The notes beneath the pieces are model-generated. The model saw only the letters and a program-made list of their open reading frames with translations, did not search any database and had not been told where the DNA came from. From positions 106,218 to 170,217 of the forward strand of contig JACZJT010000023.1 of NCBI GenBank assembly GCA_014860445.1: a stretch of 64,000 nt of DNA, in the 5' to 3' direction. Of the stretch, positions 9,257 to 19,914 are shown in pieces. How positions within the stretch are numbered: the stretch's first letter is position 1; every line of letters starts with the position of its first letter. Source of the stretch: Burkholderiales bacterium (GTDB lineage: Bacteria > Pseudomonadota > Gammaproteobacteria > Burkholderiales > SG8-39). The translations under genes and the position numbers were made by a program.

Positions 9257-12200
9257 ATGCAAGACAGCGAAGCCCATGCCAAGCCGATCAATGAACTCGT
9301 CAGCAGCCTGCAGACGCACCTTGAACGGGGTCTGACGCCACGCGAGGCGCAGGAACGCCTCGCGAAGTTCGGCGCCAATGAACTGACAGAGCGGCCACGG
9401 CCGGGATTCCTGGCCCTGCTCTGGGATCAATTCAACAATTACCTGGTGATCATACTGATCATCGCTGCGCTGATTTCGCTCGCGCTCGGCGAATACGTCG
9501 ACTCCATCGCCATCATGTTCATCGTGGTGCTGAACGCCGTGGTCGGCGTAATTCAGGAATCGAAGGCGGAACAGGCGCTTGCCGCCTTGCAGAAAATGTC
9601 CGCGCCCAATGCGCAGGTCATGCGCGACGGCGTGCAAGTGACGATTCCGGGCCGCGAGATCGTCGCGGGCGATATCGTCCTGCTCGAAGCCGGAAACTAC
9701 GTCCCTGCCGACCTGCGCCTGGTGGAAAGCGTCAACCTGAAGATCGAAGAAGCCTCGCTGACGGGTGAGTCGGTGCCGGTCGAGAAGAATGCCGCGCCGG
9801 TGCTGGACCGGGAAATTCCGTTGGGCGACCGCAAGAACACCGCTTTCATGGGTACGATTATTACCTACGGACGCGGCAAGGGCCTGGTAACCGGCACCGG
9901 GATGGGCACGCAGATTGGTCTCATCGCCGAAATGATCCAGTCCTTCGAGGCCGAGGACACGCCGCTGCAGATAAAGCTCGAGCACCTGGGCAAGGTTCTG
10001 GGAACCGCCTGCCTTGCGATCTGCGCCCTCGTATTCATCTACGGCCTGTTCCGGGACACGAATCTCGCGAACGCCCTGGACGGTGGTTTCCTCAACTATC
10101 TGGAGACGGAGAAGAAGGCCATCATCAATCTGTTCATGACCGCGGTGAGCCTGGCCATCGCCGCGGTTCCCGAGGGATTGCCGGCGATCGTGACCATCTG
10201 CCTCGCCCTGGGAATGCAGCGCATGATCAAGCACCATGCGCTGATCCGCAAACTCCCGGCTGTCGAAACGCTGGGCTGCGCAACGGTGGTCTGCTCCGAC
10301 AAGACCGGTACCCTGACGCAGAACGAGATGACGGTGGTGCAGGGATGGGCAGGCGGCAAGCGCTTCCGCATCAGTGGAGAAGGCTACAGCCCGAAAGGGG
10401 AATTCTTCGCCGGCAGCGAGGCTTTTGATCCGCGCGCCGACGCGGACGCGACGCTGCTGCTGCATGGCGCTTTGGCCTGCAACGACGCGAGGCTGGAAGA
10501 AGGAAGCGACGAGGCGGGCCGGCGTTCGTGGCGGATCATCGGCGATCCCACCGAAGGCGCGATGGTCGTCGCCGCCGCGAAAAGCGGGTACCGGCGCGCC
10601 GAGTTGGACCAGGCGCTGCCGAGGATTCAGGAGATCCCGTTCGATTCCGACAGAAAGCGCATGAGCACAATACACAGCGTGGCCGGCGCGCAGGCGCGGA
10701 CCGGATTGCAGGCTTTGGTCTCCGTCCCCGGCGCGCCGCCGCTCATCGCCTTCGTCAAGGGCGCACCCGATGTCATCCTGGATCTGTGCAAGCACAGCCT
10801 GCAATCCGGCGAGACCGTGGGGCTGACGCAGGCGCAGCGCGCGGCCATACTCGAACAGAACCACGACATGGCGAGCAATGCCTTGCGTGTGCTCGCCGTG
10901 GCCTATCGCCCGCTGCAGGAAGTCCCGGAGAGCATCAGCCCGGAAAACGTAGAGAAGGATCTCGTCTTCGTCGGCCTGCTCGGCATGATAGACCCGCCGC
11001 GGCCCGAGGTAATCGATGCCCTGAAAGTGGCCCGCGGCGCCGGCCTGAAGAGCGTCATGGTGACAGGCGACTACAAGGACACCGCCGAGGCCATCGCCCG
11101 GGATATCGGTCTCCTGACACCGGGCGGGCTGGTGCTGACCGGACCGGAAATCGAAAAGCTCAGCGATGAGGAACTCACCGCCAGGACCGACAAACTCGAG
11201 GTGTGCTGCCGGGTCTCGCCGCAGCACAAGACCAGGATCGTCGATGCCTTCAAGGCGCGCGGCCACGTGGTCGCGATGACCGGCGACGGCGTCAACGACG
11301 CGCCGGCGCTGAAGCGGGCAAATATCGGTGTCGCCATGGGCATCACCGGCACGGACGTGGCCAAGCAGACTGCGGACATGGTGCTGACCGACGATAATTT
11401 CGCCAGCATCGTCGCGGCCATCGAGCAGGGGCGGATCATCTATTCCAACATCCGCAAATTCGTTTACTTCCTGCTTGCCTGCAATGTCGGAGAGATTCTC
11501 ATCATCTTCGGCTCCATGCTGGTGGGTTTGCCGATCCCCTTGCGGCCGGTGCAATTGCTATGGCTGAACCTGGTCAGCGACGGTGCGCCCGCTCTCGCCC
11601 TGGGCCTGGAGAAGGGTGATCCGGACATCATGAAGCACCCGCCGCGCGCGCCGACCGAGCCTGTCATCAACAGGGACATGGCGATCGGCATCGGTGTCGT
11701 CGGCCTTGTCGACGCCATCGCCATACTCGCCGTCTTCTATCTGGCCCTGCAGCGCTACCCGGATCAGTTGGTGGCTGCCCAGACCATAGCCTTCGTCACC
11801 CTGTGCAGCTCGGAACTGATCCGCGCCTTTACCGCGCGATCCGAGTATCACAGCATTTTTTCCATTGGCGTGTTTTCCAACCGCTGGATGGTGTGGGCCG
11901 TGGGGCTGTCGTTCCTGCTGGTGCTGCTGGTGGTCTACGTGCCCTTCCTGCGGCCGTTCTTCGACACCGTGCCGCTCGGCGCCGATGACTGGCTGTTCAT
12001 GCTGCCGTTCTTTTTCGCTTCGCCGATCGCAATGGAACTGCTCAAGGTGTATTTCCGCGGGCGCGCGCCGAGGGCCCCGGAAGCGGCCGGCATGATTGAT
12101 GAACGTTTCGATGCCCCGATCACCGGATCTGCGCGGCAGGGTGCACAGCAGGGATCGATCCCGGAAAAATCCGCAGGAGGGAATGCGATGCTAAAAATAC

Positions 12201-12694
12201 TCATCCCGGTCGACGGCTCGCGCAACAGCCGCTTCGCCGTGCAGCATGTGATCAACGAGTTCATGAACAACACCGCGATGGAAATCCACCTGCTGAACGT
12301 GCAGCCGCCGTTCTCCAGGGAGATCGCGCGCTTTGTGAGCGGGAAGACGCTCCACGACTATCACCGCGACGAGGCGGAAAAGGCGCTGAGCCCGGCCAGG
12401 CAGATGCTCGATAATTTCGGCGTCCCCTACGCGGCGCACAGCGAGGTCGGAAACCGGGCAAAGGCGATCGCGAACGCGGCGCGGCGGCTGCGCTGCGACC
12501 GGATCGTGATGAGCACGGCGCGCAAAAACTCGCTCACGAGGCTGATCGAAAATTCGGTTACCAACAAGGTGCTCGAACTGACCCCGGTGCCCGTTGAGGT
12601 GATTGCGGGCGACGCAGTGTCCAATTACGAGCGCTACGGCATTCCTGCCGCACTGGGCGCGCTGGCGGCGGTGCTGATGCTGGCCGCAGACTGA
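9257..12694 (+). CDS. P2A-type calcium-transporting ATPase fused to a universal stress protein domain
   Basis: A 1145-residue pump. Residues 1 to about 900 are a complete P-type ATPase: actuator TGES (169-172), M4 motif PEGLPA, phosphorylated Asp348 in SDKTGTLT, hinge [12 protein letters not shown]5 CNVGE and M6 NLVSDGAPA. The M4 Glu, M5 Asn and Glu and M6 Asn and Asp match most SERCA calcium ligands (Thr replaced by Ser), so Ca2+, or Mn2+, export is likely. From residue 978 a UspA-like domain begins with [14 protein letters not shown] and ends in a short hydrophobic tail. ATG 9257 is preceded by CGGAGG. An intact AGGAGG with ATG at 12188 lies inside the frame just before the Usp part. There is no stop between the domains. 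Confidence 0.88.
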   Translation: MQDSEAHAKPINELVSSLQTHLERGLTPREAQERLAKFGANELTERPRPGFLALLWDQFNNYLVIILIIAALISLALGEYVDSIAIMFIVVLNAVVGVIQESKAEQALAALQKMSAPNAQVMRDGVQVTIPGREIVAGDIVLLEAGNYVPADLRLVESVNLKIEEASLTGESVPVEKNAAPVLDREIPLGDRKNTAFMGTIITYGRGKGLVTGTGMGTQIGLIAEMIQSFEAEDTPLQIKLEHLGKVLGTACLAICALVFIYGLFRDTNLANALDGGFLNYLETEKKAIINLFMTAVSLAIAAVPEGLPAIVTICLALGMQRMIKHHALIRKLPAVETLGCATVVCSDKTGTLTQNEMTVVQGWAGGKRFRISGEGYSPKGEFFAGSEAFDPRADADATLLLHGALACNDARLEEGSDEAGRRSWRIIGDPTEGAMVVAAAKSGYRRAELDQALPRIQEIPFDSDRKRMSTIHSVAGAQARTGLQALVSVPGAPPLIAFVKGAPDVILDLCKHSLQSGETVGLTQAQRAAILEQNHDMASNALRVLAVAYRPLQEVPESISPENVEKDLVFVGLLGMIDPPRPEVIDALKVARGAGLKSVMVTGDYKDTAEAIARDIGLLTPGGLVLTGPEIEKLSDEELTARTDKLEVCCRVSPQHKTRIVDAFKARGHVVAMTGDGVNDAPALKRANIGVAMGITGTDVAKQTADMVLTDDNFASIVAAIEQGRIIYSNIRKFVYFLLACNVGEILIIFGSMLVGLPIPLRPVQLLWLNLVSDGAPALALGLEKGDPDIMKHPPRAPTEPVINRDMAIGIGVVGLVDAIAILAVFYLALQRYPDQLVAAQTIAFVTLCSSELIRAFTARSEYHSIFSIGVFSNRWMVWAVGLSFLLVLLVVYVPFLRPFFDTVPLGADDWLFMLPFFFASPIAMELLKVYFRGRAPRAPEAAGMIDERFDAPITGSARQGAQQGSIPEKSAGGNAMLKILIPVDGSRNSRFAVQHVINEFMNNTAMEIHLLNVQPPFSREIARFVSGKTLHDYHRDEAEKALSPARQMLDNFGVPYAAHSEVGNRAKAIANAARRLRCDRIVMSTARKNSLTRLIENSVTNKVLELTPVPVEVIAGDAVSNYERYGIPAALGALAAVLMLAAD
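12175..12190 (+). promoter_or_regulatory. Internal ribosome-binding site and ATG before the Usp domain
   Basis: AGGAGG at 12175-12180 is followed after 7 bases by ATG 12188, in frame with the ATPase gene and exactly at the first residue of the Usp domain. It could give a separate Usp polypeptide of 168 residues or be a relic of a former gene boundary. Confidence 0.6.
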
Positions 12695-12713
12695 AGCCTG
12701 CGTTAAAACAGGG

Positions 12714-13640
12714 CTATTTCAGTTTCGCGCCGCAATTCGAACAGAAGCGGTCGTCCGGGTCACGCGGGGTGCCGCACTTGGTGCAGGCGCCCGCGCCGCC
12801 AGGCCGTGCGACACCGGCCTTTGCGCGCTCCCGCCACCACAGGAAGGCCATGCCGATGCCGATCAGCAGCGACACGGCGAGGATGAACACCAGCACCCCC
12901 TTGGTTACTTCGTCGCCGGAGCCCGCGGCCGGCGCGGCTGAAACCGCAGCCGGTGCACTCGTTTGCGCCTTCGGTTGCAGTATTTCCGCGGAAGTGCGCT
13001 TGTCTGTCTTCTTGTAACTCACTTTGATCGGCAGCTGCTTGCCGGCTTCCTGGGCACCCAGTTCTCCCGAAACGTAGCGCAAACCGTCCTGACCTTTCGC
13101 GCCGGCTTCCAGTTTTGGCAGCACTGAAAAATCGCTGGCTTCCGCCGGTTCCTGCACCACAACGCCCATGCGATTGACCGCGAGATCGCCCGGCCAGACA
13201 TAGGTGTAACTGCGCTCGGGCGTGCCGGTCGCGAGCGGATCGTAGAACTCGATATGAAAGTAGCGCTCCGGCACCTTGAAGCGCAGCGTGATGTAATCCT
13301 TTGCGTCCGTGCGTTCATGCTCCAGGTTCAGCAGATTGCCGCCCGCGACTGCGGAGTACGCCATCGCCGAAGGTCCGCCGGTGGAGGCGGCAATGCGCAG
13401 CGTCACGTCTGCCGGCAACTTGGTATCCGCCGCAAGCGCGCCCCTGAGGATCACCAGCGCTGCAGGGCGGTCGAACTCGGGCCAGACCTCGATCTGCATG
13501 CTTTCGAGGCGCGGATTGCGCAGCGGACCGCCCCCGCCCGAGGGGCCGGCGGCGTAGGCCGGCAGCAGCGACAGCGCCAGGAACGCCATCAACAGACGCG
13601 ACGCCAATGGCGCGCTCATTCGCTTTATTGCATGCCGCAT
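12714..13640 (-). CDS. Membrane-anchored hypothetical protein with C-terminal zinc ribbon
   Basis: A 308-residue protein of unknown function. It has an N-terminal signal peptide (cleavage likely after PAYA), about 200 residues predicted to be outside the membrane, one transmembrane segment near residue 250 (VLVFILAVSLLIGIGM), and a short cytoplasmic tail with a zinc ribbon (CTKC then CSNC, 11 residues between the pairs). The outer domain matches no family I recognise. The gene is divergent from copA and its promoter may share the palindromic copper operator, so a role in copper or metal homeostasis is possible by position. Confidence 0.65.
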   Translation of the reverse strand: MRHAIKRMSAPLASRLLMAFLALSLLPAYAAGPSGGGGPLRNPRLESMQIEVWPEFDRPAALVILRGALAADTKLPADVTLRIAASTGGPSAMAYSAVAGGNLLNLEHERTDAKDYITLRFKVPERYFHIEFYDPLATGTPERSYTYVWPGDLAVNRMGVVVQEPAEASDFSVLPKLEAGAKGQDGLRYVSGELGAQEAGKQLPIKVSYKKTDKRTSAEILQPKAQTSAPAAVSAAPAAGSGDEVTKGVLVFILAVSLLIGIGMAFLWWRERAKAGVARPGGAGACTKCGTPRDPDDRFCSNCGAKLK

Positions 13641-13710
13641 ATTCGTTTCTCCTTTGCCTGCATTATCGCCGCCGCACGGAAAAAATGGGCGTTTCGTTTA
13701 AGCCGTGATT

Positions 13711-13751
13711 ATACCCCATATGGGTATTTGACAAATACCCATATGGGGTAT
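13711..13751. promoter_or_regulatory. 41-bp perfect palindrome, putative CsoR operator
   Basis: Two 20-base arms (13711-13730 and 13732-13751) are exact reverse complements around one A at 13731. Each arm contains its own smaller dyad, TACCCCATATGGGTA, which fits the G/C-flanked A/T-centred dyads bound by CsoR repressors. A csoR gene is third in the operon that starts here. The centre contains the -35 box of the copA promoter, so binding would block RNA polymerase. Confidence 0.85.
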
Positions 13752-13756
13752 ATGAT
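13728..13756 (+). promoter_or_regulatory. Sigma-70 promoter of the copA operon
   Basis: TTGACA at 13728-13733 and TATGAT at 13751-13756 are separated by exactly 17 bp, nearly a consensus promoter. The predicted start is near 13763, about 30 bases before the copA ATG. On the other strand TATAAT (13708-13713) with TTGTCA (13729-13734) at 15 bp may be a weaker promoter for the divergent zinc-ribbon gene. Confidence 0.85.
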
Positions 13757-13792
13757 TCGCATCTCCATTTTCTTATTTTACGGTTACATCCC

Positions 13793-16192
13793 ATGAATTC
13801 CTCCTCTGCACTTAGACTGGACCTGCCGCTGGAAGGCATGACCTGCGTTGCCTGCGCGGCGCGCATCGAAAAAAGCCTGAACAAAATGCCCGGCGTGGTC
13901 GCCAACGTCAATTTTGCGGCGGAGTCGGCGCGGGTGACGCTCGAGGCGAACAGCAGCACGCCCGCCGCCGTGGTCGAGACGATTCAGCGCACCGGATATT
14001 CGGTGCCTGTGCAAGTGGCCGAGTTCCAGGTCTACGGCATGACCTGCGTCGCCTGCGCGACGCGCATCGAGAAGGCGCTGAACAAACTCGAGGGCGTGGA
14101 AGCGACGGTCAACTTTGCCAGCGAAACTGCGCGGGTCAGCTATATGCCCGGGCTGGCCACACCCGAGCGGCTCATCGAAATCATCCAGAAGACCGGCTAC
14201 GAAGCGAACGAGCGCGTCGAGGCGAACGCCGCCGAGGAAAAAGCGCGCCGTGCAGATGCCTTCCGTGGCGAACTGCGCTTATTCTGGATTTCCGTCGCGC
14301 TCAGCCTGCCGCTGCTGGCAGGGATGTTTACCATGTTCGGTCCGGGCCACGCGGAACTACTGCCGCGTTGGCTGCAGCTGGCGCTGGCAACACCGGTGCA
14401 ATTCTGGATAGGGCGGCGCTTCTACATCGGTGGCTACAAGGCCTTGCGCGGTGGTGGCGCCAACATGGACGTGCTGGTGGCGCTGGGCACGAGCATGGCC
14501 TACGGCCTTTCGGCAGTTGTCACCTTGTTCGGGCTGGTGCATCAGCATGTCTACTTCGAAGCCAGCGCGGTGATCATCACGCTGGTGCTGATGGGCAAAC
14601 TGCTCGAAGCGCGCGCAAAACTCGGGACCTCGGCGGCGATTGAGGCGCTCGTCCGACTGCAGCCCAAGACCGCGCGCGTCGAGCGCGACGGCGTATTGGT
14701 CGAAGTACCGGTCGCAAGCATACAGAAGGGCGACATCTTCGTAGTTCGTTCGGGCGAGAGCATCCCCGTCGACGGTCTGGTGGCGAGCGGCGAATCCGGC
14801 GTCGACGAGAGCATGCTCACCGGCGAGAGCCTGCCGGTCGGCAAGCACAGCGGGGACAAGGTCTACGCCGGCACCATCAACCAGCAGGGGCTGTTGCGTT
14901 GCGCGGCCGAGGGCGTGGGTGCGGCGACCATGCTGGCCGGCATCATCCGCTTGGTGCGCGAGGCCCAGGGCACCAAGGCGCCGATCCAGCGTCTCGCCGA
15001 CCAGGTCGCGGCGGTGTTCGTTCCGGTCGTGGTCTCGATCAGCGCAGTCACTTTCGTTCTTTGGTGGGGCATAGGCGGCGAACTCGCGCCGGCACTCGTC
15101 AATGCGGTGGCGGTGCTGGTGATCGCCTGCCCGTGCGCGCTTGGTCTGGCGACGCCGACCGCCATCATGGTGGGCACCGGTCGCGGCGCACAGGTGGGCG
15201 TGCTGGTCAAGAACGCCGTGGCGCTGGAGCAGGCCGAGAAAATCCGCACCCTGATCGTCGACAAGACCGGCACGCTGACCGAGGGCAAACCGGTGGTGAC
15301 CGATGTGGTTCCGACCGCGGGAATTTCCGAGCAGGATCTGATCGCTGCCGCTGCGGGCCTGGAGTCGGGTTCGGCGCATCCGCTCGCCCACGCCGTGCTC
15401 GAGTATGCAAAACAGAAGGGCATCACAGCGGCGCCGATACGCGATTTCAATTCGGTCACGGGCAAGGGCGTACAGGCGATGGTCGACGTTCCCGCGCTCG
15501 GCGGCGAACAGACGCTGCTCTTGGGCGCACCGGAGTTTCTGACGCATGAAGGCCTGGCGATCGACGCCGCCGCGATCGGACCGCTCGTCGGTCAGGGGAA
15601 GACCGTCATCGCGGTCGGCGGCGGCGGACGCGTGCTCGGCTATCTCGCCATTGCCGACAAGCTGCGCGCAAGCTCCCGGGAAGCCGTGGGCAAGCTGCGC
15701 GCCATGGACATTGACGTGGTGATGCTGACCGGCGACAACGCCGAGACGGCGAAAGCGATTGCCGAGGCCGCCGGCGTAGCCAACTACAAGGCGCAGGTGC
15801 TCCCCGGGGACAAGGCCGCGGCAGTCGCCGAGTTCAAGTCGGCCGGTCAGGTGGTCGGCATGGTCGGCGACGGGGTCAACGATGCGCCCGCGCTCGCGGC
15901 GGCCGACGTGAGCTTCGCCATCGGCGCGGGCTCGGATGTCGCCATCGAAGCGGCGGACATCGCGCTGATGCGCAACGACCTGCTCTCGGTGGTCGACGCC
16001 ATCAGCCTGTCGCGCGCTACGCTGAAAAAGATACGGCAGAACCTGTTCTTCGCCTTTATTTACAACGTGCTCGGCATCCCGCTTGCCGCTGCGGGGATGC
16101 TGAATCCGGTGATTGCCGGCGCGGCGATGGCCTTGTCTTCGGTGTCGGTGGTCAGCAACTCGCTGCTGTTGCGGCGCTGGCGGCGCGCTTAA
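13793..16192 (+). CDS. copA: Copper(I)-translocating P1B-type ATPase
   Basis: Inner-membrane Cu(I) exporter of 799 residues. Two N-terminal heavy-metal domains carry MTCVAC (Cys18/21 and Cys85/88). The transmembrane CPC is at 446-448 in [13 protein letters not shown], phosphorylated Asp490 in [12 protein letters not shown], the HP motif in [20 protein letters not shown] in the P domain, and the last helices have FIYN and MALSSVS, the P1B-1 copper signature. It is the first gene of copA-copZ-csoR-MFS behind the palindromic operator. The ribosome-binding site is weak. Confidence 0.95.
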   Translation: MNSSSALRLDLPLEGMTCVACAARIEKSLNKMPGVVANVNFAAESARVTLEANSSTPAAVVETIQRTGYSVPVQVAEFQVYGMTCVACATRIEKALNKLEGVEATVNFASETARVSYMPGLATPERLIEIIQKTGYEANERVEANAAEEKARRADAFRGELRLFWISVALSLPLLAGMFTMFGPGHAELLPRWLQLALATPVQFWIGRRFYIGGYKALRGGGANMDVLVALGTSMAYGLSAVVTLFGLVHQHVYFEASAVIITLVLMGKLLEARAKLGTSAAIEALVRLQPKTARVERDGVLVEVPVASIQKGDIFVVRSGESIPVDGLVASGESGVDESMLTGESLPVGKHSGDKVYAGTINQQGLLRCAAEGVGAATMLAGIIRLVREAQGTKAPIQRLADQVAAVFVPVVVSISAVTFVLWWGIGGELAPALVNAVAVLVIACPCALGLATPTAIMVGTGRGAQVGVLVKNAVALEQAEKIRTLIVDKTGTLTEGKPVVTDVVPTAGISEQDLIAAAAGLESGSAHPLAHAVLEYAKQKGITAAPIRDFNSVTGKGVQAMVDVPALGGEQTLLLGAPEFLTHEGLAIDAAAIGPLVGQGKTVIAVGGGGRVLGYLAIADKLRASSREAVGKLRAMDIDVVMLTGDNAETAKAIAEAAGVANYKAQVLPGDKAAAVAEFKSAGQVVGMVGDGVNDAPALAAADVSFAIGAGSDVAIEAADIALMRNDLLSVVDAISLSRATLKKIRQNLFFAFIYNVLGIPLAAAGMLNPVIAGAAMALSSVSVVSNSLLLRRWRRA

Positions 16193-16237
16193 GTTTTTCT
16201 AGTGGTCAAATCAACGCATCACAAACAGGAGATCGAT

Positions 16238-16447
16238 ATGGAAACAGTAACACTGGGAATTTCAGGCATGACTTGCGGTGGCTGCGTGAAGAGCGTAACC
16301 AATGTACTGAAGGCGCAGGACGGCGTCGCGAAAGCCGATGTGTCGCTGGAAAAGAAAAACGCAGTCGTCGAATTCGATCCGGGCAAGGTGCAGCTCGAGC
16401 AGCTGAAGCGCAGCGTCGTGGAGGCGGGATTTGAAGTCGCAGCCTGA
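16238..16447 (+). CDS. copZ: CopZ-like copper chaperone (heavy-metal-associated domain)
   Basis: A 69-residue single HMA domain with [11 protein letters not shown] (Cys13, Cys16), the size and fold of cytoplasmic Cu(I) chaperones that deliver metal to CopA. ATG 16238 follows CAGGAG. It lies 45 bases after copA and overlaps csoR by 17 bases, so the three are translationally linked. Confidence 0.9.
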   Translation: METVTLGISGMTCGGCVKSVTNVLKAQDGVAKADVSLEKKNAVVEFDPGKVQLEQLKRSVVEAGFEVAA

Positions 16448-16748
16448 CGCCGTTGAGTGCGAGCACCACGCCGAACATGGCGTAGTGCAGCCCAACAAGG
16501 CGGCCCTGTTGAAGCGCTTGAACCGCATCGAGGGGCAAACGCGGGGTGTGGCGAAAATGGTCGAAGAGGACCGCTACTGCGTGGACGTACTCACGCAGAT
16601 TTCGGCGATCCAGTCGGCACTGGACGCACTCGCCCTGCAGCTGCTCGAGAGCCATACCAAGGGCTGCGTGCGCTCCGCGATCCGCTCGGGCAACGGCGAG
16701 GCGGCGATCGACGAACTCATGACCGTGGTGAAGCGATTCGGGCGTTAG
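16431..16748 (+). CDS. csoR: CsoR-family metal-sensing repressor
   Basis: A 105-residue all-helical repressor of the DUF156 family. The metal ligands Cys50 (RYCVDV), His75 and Cys79 (SHTKGC) are present in the Cu(I)-type arrangement of CsoR; a formaldehyde sensor (FrmR) or nickel sensor (RcnR) is less likely given the copA-copZ context. The TTG start has GGAGG 6 bases upstream inside copZ. It probably represses its own operon at the 13711-13751 palindrome and releases DNA on binding Cu(I). Confidence 0.9.
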   Translation: MKSQPDAVECEHHAEHGVVQPNKAALLKRLNRIEGQTRGVAKMVEEDRYCVDVLTQISAIQSALDALALQLLESHTKGCVRSAIRSGNGEAAIDELMTVVKRFGR

Positions 16749-16793
16749 CCGGACGGCGGGGGAGTAGCCGCCGTCAATTGAGGTGATCGGGCC

Positions 16794-17984
16794 GTGAAGA
16801 TCCTGAAAAAATCTCCCGCCATGCCGCGCGGCATCTGGATGCTGGGCTTCGTCAGCCTGTTCATGGACGTTTCGTCCGAACTGATACACGGGCTGCTGCC
16901 GGTGTTCATGGTCACCGCCCTGGGCGCGAGTGCGTTTGCGGTGGGCATGGTCGAAGGCATCGCGGAATCGACCGCCTTGATCGTCAAGGTTTTCTCGGGC
17001 GTGCTCAGCGATTACCTGGGCAAGCGCAAGGCGCTGGCGGTGATGGGCTACGGCCTCGGCGCATTGTCCAAGCCGCTGTTCGCGTTGGCATTGACGGTGA
17101 ACTGGGTGCTCGCGGCGCGCTTCATCGACCGCATCGGCAAAGGCATACGCGGCGCGCCGCGCGACGCCCTCGTCGCCGATCTCGCACCGCCGGAAATACG
17201 CGGTGCGGCCTATGGCCTGCGGCAGTCGCTCGATACGGTGGGCGCGTTTCTCGGCCCCTTGCTCGGTATCGGACTGATGCTCATCTGGGCGGGGGATTTC
17301 CGGACGGTATTCTGGTTCGCCCTGATTCCAGCCTTCATCGCCGTGCTGCTGCTGGTGTTCGGGGTACAGGAACACGCCGCAACTGCGCCGCCCAAACCGG
17401 CCGCGCGGATCCAATGGGCGACGCTGCAGGAGATGGGCAATGCCTACTGGTTCGTGGTCGCGGTGGGCGGCGTGTTTACCCTCGCCCGTTTCAGCGAGGC
17501 CTTCCTGATCCTGCGCGCGCAGCAACAGGGTCTGCCCGACAGCTATGCGCCGATGGTGCTGGTGGTCATGAGCCTGGTGTACGCGCTCTCCGCCTATCCA
17601 CTGGGAAAACTCGCCGACCGCATGAGCCACATGAAGCTGCTCGCCGCCGGCCTCATCGTGTTGATCGCCGCCGATCTGGTGCTGGCGCAAGCGCAGGGGC
17701 TGGCCGCTGTCGCCTTAGGCGTGGCCTTGTGGGGCCTGCATCTGGGCATGACCCAGGGACTGCTCGCAACCATGGTCGCGGATACGGCGCCTGCGCATTT
17801 GCGCGGCACGGCTTTTGGATTTTTCAACCTGGCGAGCGGCATCGCTATGCTCGTGGCCAGCGTGCTCGCGGGCCTGCTGTGGGACCGGCTGGGACCGGGC
17901 GTCACGTTCTATGCCGGCGCGGTTTTTTCCGCGGCCGCCCTGCTGATGCTCCTGCTGCGCAGCCGGCGCCTGTCCGTGCTCTGA
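16794..17984 (+). CDS. Major facilitator superfamily transporter
   Basis: A 396-residue membrane protein with about 12 hydrophobic segments and MFS loop motifs (DYLGKRKAL after helix 2, RIGKGIRGAPRDALVADLAP in the central part). The start is GTG 16794 with GAGGTGAT upstream. It follows csoR by 45 bases on the same strand and could be the last gene of the copper operon. The substrate is unknown; copper-complex or drug efflux would be a guess. Confidence 0.8.
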   Translation: MKILKKSPAMPRGIWMLGFVSLFMDVSSELIHGLLPVFMVTALGASAFAVGMVEGIAESTALIVKVFSGVLSDYLGKRKALAVMGYGLGALSKPLFALALTVNWVLAARFIDRIGKGIRGAPRDALVADLAPPEIRGAAYGLRQSLDTVGAFLGPLLGIGLMLIWAGDFRTVFWFALIPAFIAVLLLVFGVQEHAATAPPKPAARIQWATLQEMGNAYWFVVAVGGVFTLARFSEAFLILRAQQQGLPDSYAPMVLVVMSLVYALSAYPLGKLADRMSHMKLLAAGLIVLIAADLVLAQAQGLAAVALGVALWGLHLGMTQGLLATMVADTAPAHLRGTAFGFFNLASGIAMLVASVLAGLLWDRLGPGVTFYAGAVFSAAALLMLLLRSRRLSVL

Positions 17985-18172
17985 GCTCTGAGGGGAGGCC
18001 GCTATCGTGGCGGCGTTTGCGCTGTGCTAATGACCCGCGGAGTGAACTGACGTAAAATCAGCATAGTCGCGGACGCGGTTCCGCGACAGAACGCTGGCCT
18101 GCCGAAACCGGGGCGTGGCTTGCGCTACAGCCCGGTCGCGGCTGGATCCGCCCGCTCACACAGGTTCCGATA

Positions 18173-18376
18173 GTGATTGAAGTCAAGGTAAACGGCGCCG
18201 CCCAGCGCTTCGACCCCAATACCGACATTGCAGCCATGCTCGAGCGCCTGCAACTGGCGGGCAAGCGCGTGGCGGTCGAGCGCAACGGCGAGATCGTGCC
18301 GCGCAGCCGTTTCGCGCAGACGGCGCTGGCCGAGGGCGACCAGCTGGAAATCGTGGTCGCAGTCGGCGGCGGCTGA
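18173..18376 (+). CDS. thiS: Sulfur carrier protein ThiS
   Basis: A 67-residue beta-grasp protein ending in VAVGGG, the C-terminal Gly-Gly that is adenylated and thiocarboxylated to donate sulfur for the thiazole ring of thiamine. The start is GTG. It is 32 bases before thiG. No recognisable TPP riboswitch was seen in the 188 bases upstream. Confidence 0.92.
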   Translation: MIEVKVNGAAQRFDPNTDIAAMLERLQLAGKRVAVERNGEIVPRSRFAQTALAEGDQLEIVVAVGGG

Positions 18377-18408
18377 ACCTTTTATGCTGGAGTAAAGCGA
18401 GAGCAAAC

Positions 18409-19200
18409 ATGAACGATTCTCTTATTATCGGCGGCAAGTCCTACCATTCGCGCCTGCTCATCGGTACCGGCAAGTACAAGGATTTCGACGAGACACGCCG
18501 CGCGATCGAAGCGAGCGGGGCCGAGATCGTCACGGTGGCGATCCGCCGCACGAATATCGGCCAGAATGCGAACGAGCCTTCGCTGCTCGATGCCGTGCCC
18601 CCGTCGAAATACACCTACCTGCCCAATACCGCAGGCTGCTACACGGCCGACGACGCGGTGCGCACCCTGCGCCTCGCGCGCGAGCTGCTCGACGGCCACG
18701 AACTGGTGAAGCTGGAAGTGCTGGGCGATCCGAAGAGCCTGTTTCCCAACATGATGGAAACGCTCACGGCCGCCGAAACCCTGGTGCGGGAAGGCTTCAA
18801 GGTGATGGTGTACTGCAGCGACGATCCTATCCTGGCCAAACGCCTGGAGGAAATCGGCTGCGTCGCGGTGATGCCGCTCGCCTCCTTGATCGGATCGGGC
18901 ATGGGCATACTCAATCCCTGGAATCTGCAGCTGATCCTGGAAGACGCCAAAGTGCCGGTGATAGTCGATGCCGGCGTGGGTACGGCGTCCGATGCCGCCA
19001 TCGCCATGGAACTGGGCTGCGACGGCGTGCTCATGAACACGGCAGTCGCCGCGGCGAAAAATCCGGTGCTCATGGCGCAGGCGATGAAAAAAGCGGTAGA
19101 GGCCGGGCGCGAGGCCTGGCTCGCCGGTCGCATGCCCAAGAAACTCTATGCGGCCGCGCCCAGCTCGCCCACCGGCGGCGTCATCGGCAAAGCCGCCTGA
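18409..19200 (+). CDS. thiG: Thiazole synthase
   Basis: A 263-residue TIM-barrel enzyme that condenses 1-deoxyxylulose 5-phosphate, dehydroglycine and ThiS thiocarboxylate into the thiazole phosphate of thiamine. It has [11 protein letters not shown], the imine-forming Lys101 in [10 protein letters not shown], and the phosphate-binding [14 protein letters not shown]. The length is normal. It pairs with thiS; other thi genes are not in the window. Confidence 0.95.
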   Translation: MNDSLIIGGKSYHSRLLIGTGKYKDFDETRRAIEASGAEIVTVAIRRTNIGQNANEPSLLDAVPPSKYTYLPNTAGCYTADDAVRTLRLARELLDGHELVKLEVLGDPKSLFPNMMETLTAAETLVREGFKVMVYCSDDPILAKRLEEIGCVAVMPLASLIGSGMGILNPWNLQLILEDAKVPVIVDAGVGTASDAAIAMELGCDGVLMNTAVAAAKNPVLMAQAMKKAVEAGREAWLAGRMPKKLYAAAPSSPTGGVIGKAA

Positions 19201-19236
19201 GGTGTGCCGGGCGCGGTCCCGGCGACGCTATTTCCG

Positions 19237-19914
19237 ATGAGTGAACCTTCGCATCCGCCGATACGCAGCTTCGTGCTGCGTCAGGGCCGCGTGTCCAATG
19301 CGCAGCGGCGTGCGGTCGACACCCTGTCGTCGGTCTACGGCATTCCCTACGCGCCGGGTGCGCTGGATTTCGCGCAGATATTCGGACGCAGCGCGCCGAC
19401 CATACTCGAAATCGGTTTCGGCATGGGCGAGACCACCGCCTTGATCGCGAAGGCACACCCGGAGAACAACTACCTAGCCATCGAAGTGCACACGCCGGGT
19501 GTCGGCAGCCTGCTCAAACTGATTGCGGAGGGAGAGTTGGCGAACCTGCGCCTGATCCAGCACGACGCGGTCGAGGTGCTGGAGCATATGATCGCGCCCG
19601 CAGCGCTGGCCGGCGCGCACATTTTCTTTCCCGATCCCTGGCCCAAGAAACGCCACCACAAGCGCCGGCTGATCCAGCCCGGATTGGTCGCGCTACTGGC
19701 GTCGCGCCTCGCGCCGGGCGCCTACCTGCATGCCGCAACGGACTGGCAGGAGTACGCGGAGCAGATACTCGCGGTGTTCGCCGCCGAGCCCACACTCGCC
19801 AATACCACGGCGGGATACGCGCAGCGCCCCGATTACCGGCCGCTGACCAAGTTCGAGAACCGCGGACTGAAGCTCGGTCACGGTGTGTGGGATATCATTT
19901 TTAGAAAGATTTAG
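19237..19914 (+). CDS. trmB: tRNA (guanine-46-N7)-methyltransferase
   Basis: A SAM-dependent methyltransferase of 225 residues. Motif I is [11 protein letters not shown], the acidic motif [16 protein letters not shown], and the family signature [15 protein letters not shown] with a later TDWQEYAE. It modifies G46 in the variable loop of tRNAs. ATG 19237 (MSEPSHPP) is preferred to the GTG at 19204, although neither has a good ribosome-binding site. It lies 36 bases after thiG. Confidence 0.93.
   Translation: MSEPSHPPIRSFVLRQGRVSNAQRRAVDTLSSVYGIPYAPGALDFAQIFGRSAPTILEIGFGMGETTALIAKAHPENNYLAIEVHTPGVGSLLKLIAEGELANLRLIQHDAVEVLEHMIAPAALAGAHIFFPDPWPKKRHHKRRLIQPGLVALLASRLAPGAYLHAATDWQEYAEQILAVFAAEPTLANTTAGYAQRPDYRPLTKFENRGLKLGHGVWDIIFRKI

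Noticed and set aside
8807..11554. A 915-codon open frame on the minus strand opposite the Ca2+ ATPase
   Set aside because: It is the reverse shadow of a clear pump gene in GC-rich DNA; its residue content (His, Gln, Arg rich) matches no protein.
17985..18172. Possible TPP riboswitch before thiS
   Set aside because: The conserved CTGAGA-type box and flanking stems were not found in these bases.
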